A stretch of 64,000 nt of DNA from Hydnum rufescens UP504 (Eukaryota > Basidiomycota > Agaricomycetes > Cantharellales > Hydnaceae), in the NCBI GenBank assembly GCA_014904985.1, contig MU128974.1:1-64000 (forward strand). Reading direction: 5' to 3'. Of the stretch, positions 55,604-64,000 are shown one piece after another. Positions within the stretch are counted from its first letter, which is position 1. Each line of letters opens with the position of its first letter. A program made the translations under genes and the position numbers. Below the pieces are notes generated by a model, which was given only the letters and a program-made list of their open reading frames with translations, did no database searches and was not told the DNA's origin.

Positions 55604-58354
55604 ATGCATATAGTGGCCCTCTTGTCTGGCGGAAAGGACAGTTGCTATAATCTCGTCCACTGTGCTGAGAATGGCCATGTTCTTGTGGCTGCCGCTTCAC
55701 TAGGTCCTGCTCTGGGGAGAGGTGCGCTCTGGTCTACCCAAAATGGAATCATATTGAGTTAAAGGGTAGAGGAGATCGACTCATACATGTATCAGACGGT
55801 GGGCCAGGACGCCATAGAGCTTGTGGCTCAAGCATTAGGTGTCCCGCTGTATCGTCGGGTTATCGCTGGATCGGCCTTGGCACAGGGCTCAGAGTACGGG
55901 TCCAGGAAAGCCAATGTCTCCCAATCTAGCTCCTCTGGGATCGTTGGCGATGAAACGGAGGATCTCTACCAGTTACTATTGACTGTTAAGGTGTCGGTCT
56001 ATCTGGCAGCTACCATTATGATATTTCTGAATTTTGTGATCCTGGCATTGAAAGGATGAACATCCCGAAATTGAAGGCGTATCTGTCGGTGCTATACTAT
56101 CCAACTATCAACGAGTCCGCGTGGAGCATGTGTACAGTGCTAATTCAACTCTTGTGCACCTCAGTGTTTGATCTGGGGACCTTACAGATGTCGAAGATTA
56201 TCGTTGACCGTTCTATGCTATCTATGGCAACGAGATCAACGGGAGCTTCTCTCAGAGATGATCTGTGCCGGAGTGGATGCGGTCCTAATCAAAGTGGCTG
56301 GAATTGGACTCCTCCCGAAACATCTTGGAATGACACTGAAAGAGATGGAGCCCACGCTACAAAACCTTGTGCGAAGCTGTTTTTTTTTTAAATTTCGTTC
56401 GGGTTTTTCTCAATCTTAAGATCTTCTATTCCGTCCTCAGAATGATTTGTATGGCTCTCACATCTGTGGGGAGGGTGGGGAATACGAGACTTTGACCCTA
56501 GACTGCCCTGTGTTTAAGCGTCGAATACAACTGTGAGCGTTCCCCATGGTTTCCCTTCACGATGACGTTTTTCATGCTTCCGCAGGCACAAAACGGAAGT
56601 TGTGATACACTCATTCAGTGACATAGGCCCTGTTGCCTATCTCAGAATATTGAATGGCACTTTAGCTGAGAAGGATCAGGGTGATATGGATACTGCAATC
56701 ATTGTACCTTCACTATTGGACCCTTCTTCCCAGATGATCGTATCTGCCTCTCCAGCCGTTGACTTTCCCCATCCTACGATCCTTGCCGATTATAAGGAAC
56801 AGAATATGCCAATCAATCAACACCACAGCATCCGATCGAAACAAGAATGCTGGGTGTCGATTTCGAATGTCCAAGTGGAAGACGTGGCTGATTTATCCAT
56901 CGAAAACGAATGTGCAGGGTGTTGGAGAATTACCCAATGTACGCTTTCTCGTTCCCGTATTCTCTTCTCTCTTGGAGGTTGAGTCCCATGTGTTTTATTA
57001 GCAAAGCTTGCAGAACATTTCCTTGACATATCACATATCTCCCATGTAAATGTTTATTTGTCGTCGATGGACCACTTTCCTCACCTGAACGCGGTGATGT
57101 ATAAAATATTCGGCACCAGTCCCCCAACTCGCGCGTGTGTGGGCGTCGACCTTCTTCCACCAAATCGCGTTCGGTTGGACATCATTGCATTCAGCCAATC
57201 TAACCTTCAAGATCGACGCGCTTTACACGTTCAGAGTCTCAGTTACTGGGCACCTGCAAACATTGGTCCCTACTCTCAGAGCGTCACAGCGCGTATATTT
57301 ATTATCTTTTTATGGCAACCCGTGCAAATACATTGCTTTTTTAACAGGTGAGAGAGCGCATGTTCGTGTCAGGGCAGATTGGACTCCAACCCGGTAGTAT
57401 GACTTTTCCGTCGCCGCGATCCATCTCTCTGGAGACCGCTCTCGCCCTACAACACACCAGAAAGATAGCCTCCGCTATGAGCGAAATTCTAGGCCCGTCT
57501 AGACTGGGGCGCGAAACAGTGCAGAGGGCTATCTTGTGGTTGCCTGATGCCAATGATATCGGTACGGTCGGTGCGGCTTGGCGCCTATCCACTGAGGTCT
57601 GGTTTTATGACACTTTACCCATGCCACACTCCTCTCATTGATGTGTTTCTTCCATTTAGTCATATGGGCTGCAACCCACGGGGCTGATTGTCGGTGTGAA
57701 GCAGTTGCCGAGAGATGCGCTTGTCGAAGCCCAGTTGTTATATAGCATTGGAATGGAGTCGGATGATAGCGACGCAGACGAGAATGAATCTTTGACCCAG
57801 ACCCGAGGGAAACGTACGTCCAGAAATGTTACTATTTTTCTGTTGCTGAGCTGAGGCTGGCTTCTAGATCGCAAGGAGAGAGGTACAGCGTGGTCTACCT
57901 TTTGGGAAGATGAATACTACCAGGTTGGATGGGAGGTATTGGCTTCTGGCGGAACGAGCTGTGCTCTCGTCACATTCAAACGTAACCCAAGAAGTGTGTC
58001 CCTTTCTGTTTTGCATCCTCATCTCGACTGTTAAGTCTCCCATCGTGGAATGTAGACAACTCAGACAGTCCAAGGGGCTTTGCAGTATCTTCTCGATCAA
58101 CCGGAACTTCAGAAAAGTTTCTCTGAAACAATCTCGATACTTGTTTTCTATACGGCGAACACCCCACAGGCAATCAGTTGAGCGTTTTAGTCGCTACGAT
58201 CCAGCCTCAAGGGCCTGATGTTTCACCTCAGTTCCAAGCATCGCAGGTTATATTATTCAAACCCCTTGCACCGATCACAGGAATCCCTGCGCGATTCCTC
58301 ACCACAACAGATAGCAGAGAATGGGACGTAGCATTTTGCACGATGTGTATGTAA
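55604..58354 (+). CDS. DPH6: Diphthine-ammonia ligase DPH6 with RidA-like C-terminal domains
   Basis: Catalyses the ATP-dependent amidation of diphthine on elongation factor 2. The start MHIVALLSGGKDSCYNLVHC at 55604 carries the PP-loop SGGKDS. Then come EEIDSYMYQTVGQDAIELVA, GVPLYRRVIAG, EDLYQLLLTVK and GVSVGAILSNYQRVRVEHVC. LCYLWQRDQRELLSEMICAG and VDAVLIKVAGIGLLPKHLG follow, then NDLYGSHICGEGGEYETLTL, the family signature. The C-terminal half has two RidA/YjgF-like domains with HFPHLNAVMYKIFG, YWAPANIGPYSQ, MFVSGQIGLQPGSMTFP and AILWLPDANDIG. The last exons end DVAFCTMCM with TAA at 58352-58354. This two-RidA fusion is normal for fungal DPH6. Some exon junctions in 57640-58150 are unresolved. 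Confidence 0.93.
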
Positions 58355-58432
58355 TCATGTATTGATACACGTTCGAATGCAAAGCCAAGATAGCCAAAAC
58401 CGATGTGCCCGATCTAGAAAAACTTAGAAAGG

Positions 58433-61400
58433 CTAGACAAGCCAGTGTCTGAGATAGTAGTGTCCGATGTGGAGGTGTGTACAATGCGTGCGGCAGGAGA
58501 GATCAAAATCGTAAATGGGTACTTCAGGGGGTATCTCGCTGGGTTTCTTGCATCTCAGCCAGTCGTCTGCGCATTTTCTTTTCAGTCTGCGTAGGGGGAA
58601 CACGGCGAGAAAGCAAGACTCCGACCTGGAATTTCCAGGGTCAGTCACTATGGAGATGAACAACCAGTTGTCGCACTCACCAGGGCAAACATCCCGCCCA
58701 CGCGTAGAACCCACGATACGCCATTCTTCCCCAAGTAGATATATGGAGGATCATGTTGTGGGCCCTTATCGGCTATTCGGAAGATGGCAGAAGAAATGAT
58801 GGCGATCTGAGGTGAGAAATCGGTGAAGATGGCATCATCAAGAGGTCAGCACGCGACGGGCCCTTGGATATGCATATCTATGGGGAACGCACCAAGAATT
58901 GAGGGAATACAATCGCCAGATTATGAATCCCCAAGATCGTACCACCAGCAATGGGTGCGGATCCAACGTAGCGGAGGTCGTGACTGAAGACACCGGTCTC
59001 TCCCATGAGGGAATGACGACGGATGAGTTGTGTCCGCTCAGTGAGCGGGGCTGAATGCTTGTGTAGGAGGGTTGGTACGGAAGCCACCCTCTGGTGCGAG
59101 GGCGCCCTTTGAGGATTTCGTGTGGGAATGTTGATGGGAGCACCCGTAGCTCGGGTGCGTCGTTCTTCTTCAGCCACCTCCTCCATCTCTCGGAGGAACT
59201 ACACAGGGAAAACGATGACACGGCCCTGTCTCTGAAAGAGAAGTTGTCGAGTACCCACCGACATGATAATGGCGAAAGGGATCCAACATGCCACAGCCCA
59301 ACAGATTCCCAAGAGAGAAATTGCAATTGAAGCCTGCAAAACCGCACCGTCGATCAGCAATGGATCTCATCCTTGTCAAGAAGCTGCACACTTGAAACAC
59401 CGTCCGAATGAAAAATGTCGAGACCATGATCAGAACAAAAAGAACAAGGGCGGCAGTCCAGATGTTCCGCAGCATGAATGGCATAGTCGGCAACTTCAGG
59501 GCCTGCCCTCCCTAGCGGCCTCAGCCTTCCACTGCCGTACAACCTCCCGAACACGGGCGAGTTCCACATCCTCATCTTCATATTCTTCGGCAAGGAGGCG
59601 GCGGTCGCGTTGATTTAGCCATGGTAGTAAAGTGCCCGCAAAGATTGCCACTGAATAACGCAAACGGTAAGGCACAAATGCGAGGAACAATATGGGAAAT
59701 ACATTCCAATGCTGTAGAATAACATTGCGAGGTCGCCCGCCCTGGTGGCTTCCTCAACAGGGGGGTCGATGCCTCTTTCCCGTGCCATGATTTCGCCGAT
59801 CCAGGTAGTTCTGTACATGGAGGTCAGTCTAGTCCAAACACGAGAGTTGGAATGGTTTCACCCATAAAACAGGAAAGGGAACCTATTGAAGGAGGAGTCA
59901 ATGATATACGAAGTTCATAACACCTCTTCAAAGACACGAACCATCCCATGAACGCGCAGACTTGGACATAGCAGACTCGACGGACTGGCTTTGGAAGGTT
60001 GACGACTGATGTATATATGTTCTTGAATATTTGGCCGAGGCGCCTTGTTGAGCATCATGGTAAGATTAAGGGAGCGTGGACAATATAGAAAATAAGTGGT
60101 GCTTACCCATCGCGATTTCTAAAGTCCTTCACTCCACCACGCTCAACTTGCGTCCTGGGGGATCTCGGTGTTGGTATAGCACATAGAGGATAGCCAGCTT
60201 CGTCACTCACCAGCACGTCCAGCCAACACAGAATAAAAGGACGGCCAGACTGAGTACACATACTTTACGGAACTGACTGCCACCAATGAAGCGAAGTATT
60301 TTCCAATCGGCAAGATTGAGAAACCCTGCATGGAGATGGATTCGTGAATACAACACACCAGCAGGACTCATAGAATACAAGCTTCGTCACCAATGCCGAA
60401 GCCAATAACATTTCCAGCATGAGTCATTCGCCCATGCCATGCATTAGCTTCCTGAGGAGGGGGTGGAAGGTTCAAAGGGGACCCAAACACGAATAGGAAA
60501 CGAACTCACAGCCAGTTGATCGGCAGGCGTGATGTCCAGGAGGAGATTACGCAAGGAGGCTTGCAGGGCCTACGCGTTCAGCGGCCATGAGAAAACCACA
60601 CGGCTGTAGAGGAGGAAATAGGGGAAAATATCTCACGTTGAGAGCAAAATCCAAAAAGTAGAAACAGACGATTGACAACAAGAGTGCAATACCCTTGACC
60701 TGTTTGAAGCGGATATCCGAAAAAGGTAATGTGCTATCAATGTTAGGCATAGGGAATCTCCCTACTGTATCATTTCGAACCGGATCCCAATCGCCAACTC
60801 CGCCACCAAAAGTATCAACCAAGAATGCAGATATTTGGAGTGCGAATGCGAGAGTTAAGGAGACTAGGGCTCTCGTAAATAGAAAGTGCCGTGCTTGTTA
60901 CACATGGACACACCGATAGTAATCACTGCAGTAGAAACAAGAATCCATGCACGTCGACGGAATTTGGAAGTAGAGACATCGGAGATAGCCCCTGAGGTAC
61001 GAATGTCAATTTGTGTCGCAAAGGAGGATTAGAGAGCCATGAGCCTCACCGATCAAGGGCTGTGCGATTAGACCACTTATGGGTCCTGCAAGCCAGACGA
61101 GACTTGTGGCTTGCTCCGAAAGGCCGAGCTGCAACAAGAACGGTGTTCCCCATCTGAGCGCGAAATTGGGAAATTATATTCTGGCACGACCTGTGTCAAT
61201 TTCACCTTACCCAAGTTCCATGGTCCAAATTATTTGTGCTCCGGCCATAGAAATGCTCAAGGCGACGAGGTCCATGGTAGACATGTGTTTTTTGGCAGCT
61301 CGGCCGTCCTCAGTTCCTCTGGATCCACGGCGTCTGTTGGGTCCAGGGGGTGCAGCCGGACCATCGCTTTCGGACGGGATGGATTCGGTACGGATGATGG

Positions 61401-61567
61401 GGAGGGGGGCGCGAAATCCCTGTGGCTCGGGAGAGCTCGGCTGCGATCTGCGACCCGCTGGCCACGGAATCTGGCCGGATTACGGGATGAGAAGGGCCTC
61501 CCCACCGTGAAGGATGTGACGGTACCTGCGAGGTCGGGTCCTCGTCACTGGCAAAGTCAACCTCCAT
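58433..61567 (-). CDS. SLC45/SUT-like sugar transporter (GPH-type MFS)
   Basis: Plasma-membrane sugar/H+ symporter; sucrose or an alpha-glucoside is the usual family substrate. Exon 1 starts MEVDFASDEDPTSQ at 61567 and an intron leads to IPWPAGRRSQPSSPEPQGFR. A Ser/Pro/Arg-rich cytosolic N-terminus precedes MDLVALSISMAGAQIIWTME, then GTPFLLQLGLSEQATSLVWL and AGPISGLIAQPLIGAISDVS. The cytosolic loop TSKFRRRAWILV is the family's RRR motif. Later segments are VKGIALLLSIVCFYFLDFAL, SLRNLLLDITPADQLA, EANAWHGRMTHAGNVIGFGI and LPTMPFMLRNIWTAALVLFV. A large cytosolic loop contains EEERRTRATGAPINIPTRN. The end of the protein has VGSAPIAGGTILGIHNLAIV, GKNGVSWVLRVGGMFALVSA, RRLAEMQETQRDTPEVP and a tail to 58433. 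Ten or more introns are implied. Confidence 0.86.
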
Positions 61568-61777
61568 GAGTTAACCAAATGGCACGTTGCGGCCAACTTG
61601 ACAGGAGTCAGGTGACATATAGATTACTACATGCATCGATAGGGGGCGGGATACAGTGAGGATACAACTACGGACGGAATACGCAGAAGAATGTCCGTAA
61701 ACACACGACGACAAGCAGGAGGGGCTAGAATGTGGCAAGAGAGAGAGAGAGCAATATTCAAAGCGGTAAAACAATCA

Positions 61778-63714
61778 TCAGACTCTGCGTCGTGCCGTGC
61801 TACCACCCGTATCAACGCCTGAGCTAGGTGTTTCTCGCGGCCGCAATCGTTCCCGGGAGCTCAGGCCGACGGTCACTCGCGGGTTCGCTTCCGGGGGACC
61901 AGGAAGATCGATAGTGGTGGAACGGAACCTCAACTGGCCAGGAGACGCCGAGATTTCGTCCTTTGACGTCTCCTCAGGCATGCGGAGTGCGGCAGCGGAG
62001 ACGGACGGCCGCAGGGCTGACCGCCCGACTAACTTTGTTCTGGATTCGACTGGGCTGACGGAGCGCGTCGATGATGTTGCGGAACTGGTGTGATCCCCCC
62101 CAGATAGAGTCCGATTCCGTGACATATACTGGGCTATGGCGTCCGCATCGCGTTTTCGCATGCGTGATACGACTGGGGATAGCGCGGATTCTATGGATGG
62201 GTTACGGCGAGGCGGTGTCACCGATGGAAATGTTATAGTCGGAGAGGAAAGCTGCTGCATGGAGTGAGAGGGAGATATGCGCGGTGTGGCATCTTTTGGA
62301 GGGAGGGGCGGCGTGTCCTTCGATAAAGTGGGAGGTGACAATGGTGAGGAAGAGGGTTTCATTTGAGCACTACGTGACGTATGGGTCGACGACACAGAAG
62401 GCTGTGAGGAATTCGAAGAAGAGAGAGAAGACTGATGTGGTCTATTCGTAGACCCTTTCAAGAATGTTGAAGTGCTTGGCGTCTCAAAATCAGTGGTACT
62501 GTCAGACGTGCTCGTGCCCGATCCGCTTCTAAGTCTATTTAAACTTGGCTTGGGATTTGAATCTGTCGCGTCTTCGGAAGAGCGTCCTGGTTCCTTTCGC
62601 TGGCGCAATTCATTTCCACGACTAGCGGCTTGCGCGTAGATGACCCGTCGCGCCCGCTATGTTACCAAATTGAGAGAAGTTCCTAAAGTGAAGCGGGCCA
62701 GATACACACCTTATTATTCTCAAACTGGAGCCTCGCAGTTTCTTGTAAGGTGGCCATGGTATGGTGCCTGAGGTTAGGCGCTTTGAGCACAAGAAAATTG
62801 GGGCAGAAGTGAAATGACTAACGAATACGCATAATCGGACGCAGTAAATCCCTCATTGTTTTTGGCAGCAAATTGGCACCCCCTCTCAATCAGGAGCTGT
62901 ACGATCTGATGTCCAAAACATAGGTCAATGGCATTATTCCCCCAAATGCCGAATACATACAGGTATATGACCCCAGGCACTGGCACTAAGGACATCCCGA
63001 TCAGGAGCGGCAGCTGGAAACGGCACAATACATACTTACTAGTGCAACGGCGTATTCCCTTCAACGTCCGGGAGGTCGAAATCGGCATCTAGATCACAGA
63101 GCATCTGGAGGTGGAAGGAATTTGTATTTGAAGTATGGTGTCAGGGATTTCCAACCACAAACCCGAGCAAAATCATCATTCCCCTTCAATGCTGCAACGT
63201 GTAGCGCGGTTTTTCCTTGGACATTCGACCAGTCGATGAGAAAGGGAAAACGTTGATAATATGCCTGTGCCATCCGTATGGCGGAGCCTTCGGCCTGCTC
63301 ATTCCGAGGCGAGGGCATATGATTTGGGTTGAGATAGTCTAGAGGGAGTCCGGCCAATAAGATTAGAATAGTATTGTTTTCTGCGTCCTGTATGAAATTA
63401 GGTCAACGCCAACGCGTCGAACGATTCCACTTTTTGGCACACCCGACTCAGTTCGTCATCGTCGTGGCCACATCCAAGTAAGTAGCCATATATTTCCTCG
63501 TGCGCACAAACGGCAGCCCAAGCCAAGGACGTGTAGCGACCATGTCCTGGATCTGTGTTGCGCATATCCCCTATTCGGGCCAGTATACGACGAACCAAAA
63601 AGAGATTGTTTTCTGAAAAGTGCATAAACTCAGTGACAGTTCCTTCCGGGTCGAACGTAAGTACCCACCTTTGATTGACCGGCGAAGTCGCTCGCTTTCA
63701 TCGTGTCTGTGCAT
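61778..63714 (-). CDS. Ankyrin-repeat protein with Ser-rich tail (AVO2-like)
   Basis: It starts MHRHDESERLRRSIK at 63714. An intron (GTGGGT to AAG, about 63667-63640) joins to GTVTEFMHFSENNLFLVRRI. Ankyrin repeats follow: RYTSLAWAAVCAHEEIYGYL, then SNVQGKTALHVAALKGNDDF, then VVELLLERG-like sequence with CQFAAKNNEGFTASDYAYS. After two short introns come MATLQETARLQFENNK and RVIYAQAASRGNELRQRKEP. The last exon (62608-61778) is Ser/Thr/Pro-rich and probably disordered, with VSRMRKRDADAIAQYMSRNR and the end GGSTARRRV. Ankyrin repeats followed by a long Ser-rich tail are the layout of AVO2, a TORC2 subunit; this is an inference from architecture, not a motif match. Confidence 0.75.
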
Positions 63715-64000
63715 CCCAGAGAACCCCCAAATAGCCGGCAACCGCCGCACATTTTACATCTGTTTGGTATCTCAATTCTCAAGTAAACACTACTTGGCCT
63801 GTCGTGAGCAAGATGTCCGGGCATTGTGCCATGCGCGGCTCCTGTGGGAGTGCCGGGCATGGGACAGAGCTCCCTTGCGCATATAATGGCCCTGCGATTG
63901 AAGTGCGTCGAGCATCACGTAGATTGGCCTGTTATGCTAATACCAAGACATTAACACTAGCCAGACACAGTTGCCTTCAGGACTAAACTAACCACAGTAT
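63715..64000. other. Right-edge flank, nothing recognised
   Basis: Upstream region of the ankyrin gene. A 60-codon plus-strand frame is present at 63804-63986 without features. It presumably holds the ankyrin gene promoter. Confidence 0.4.

Noticed and set aside
61797..62093. 98-codon plus-strand frame in the ankyrin gene tail
   Set aside because: Antisense to the Ser/Pro-rich last exon; biased composition produces open frames on both strands.
1..64000. Search for CRISPR arrays, bacterial operons, prophage or biosynthetic clusters
   Set aside because: No regularly spaced repeats and no ribosome-binding-site-spaced genes. Spliceosomal introns are present throughout. The peroxygenase and the oxidoreductase remnant are 20 kb apart and have no cluster core enzyme nearby.

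Overview
The window is eukaryotic nuclear DNA from a filamentous fungus, most likely an agaricomycete basidiomycete. The evidence is gene structure and content: about 30 protein genes are cut by many short GT-AG introns (roughly 45-75 nt), lie close together on both strands, and belong to families typical of such fungi. These include an EF-hand mitochondrial carrier, a heme-thiolate peroxygenase, an RNA-dependent RNA polymerase with an RRM-like N-terminus, FAR-type protein kinase-like and HNH-like expanded families, and Ser/Pro-rich hypothetical proteins. The wording of several hypothetical families suggests a Rhizoctonia/Ceratobasidium relative, but that is an inference from memory of the families. 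No rRNA, tRNA, CRISPR or operon-like organisation was seen.

Layout. 0-14.2 kb is conserved core: a protein kinase-like gene cut by the left edge, a Ca2+-regulated mitochondrial carrier, UTP12/WDR3, 3-phosphoglycerate dehydrogenase and a Ser/Pro-rich hypothetical. 14.6-28.2 kb is a rearranged accessory island: an HNH-like gene and its decayed 0.9-kb copy, a coiled-coil hypothetical, an unprocessed fragment of the aspartyl aminopeptidase gene whose intact parent is 36 kb away, a truncated berberine-bridge-like oxidoreductase, a tandem pair of START-domain genes inside a 2-kb duplication, and a TA-flanked MITE. The only clear core gene in the island is VMA12. 28.4-64 kb is again dense core: TVP38, UFE1/syntaxin-18, an RNAi-type RNA-dependent RNA polymerase, an NCS1 permease, a secreted peroxygenase, two small accessory genes (one with a PD-(D/E)XK signature), a CYC2-like reductase, BSD2/Ndfip, EIF1AD, VPS1 dynamin, aspartyl aminopeptidase, STEEP1, DPH6, an SLC45-like sugar transporter and an ankyrin protein resembling AVO2.

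Three head-to-head pairs share very short promoters (UFE1/RdRP 122 bp, EIF1AD/VPS1 82 bp, STEEP1/DPH6 85 bp). Functional themes are membrane traffic (UFE1, VPS1, TVP38, VMA12, STEEP1, BSD2), translation and ribosome biogenesis (UTP12, DPH6, EIF1AD), transport and RNA silencing. Many conserved genes carry single-base frame changes at positions where the flanking protein sequence is otherwise intact. Because essential genes are hit, uncorrected sequencing or assembly indels are the simplest explanation. I did not find a clearly new molecular system; the duplicated island, the MITE and the RdRP are the parts most worth following up.
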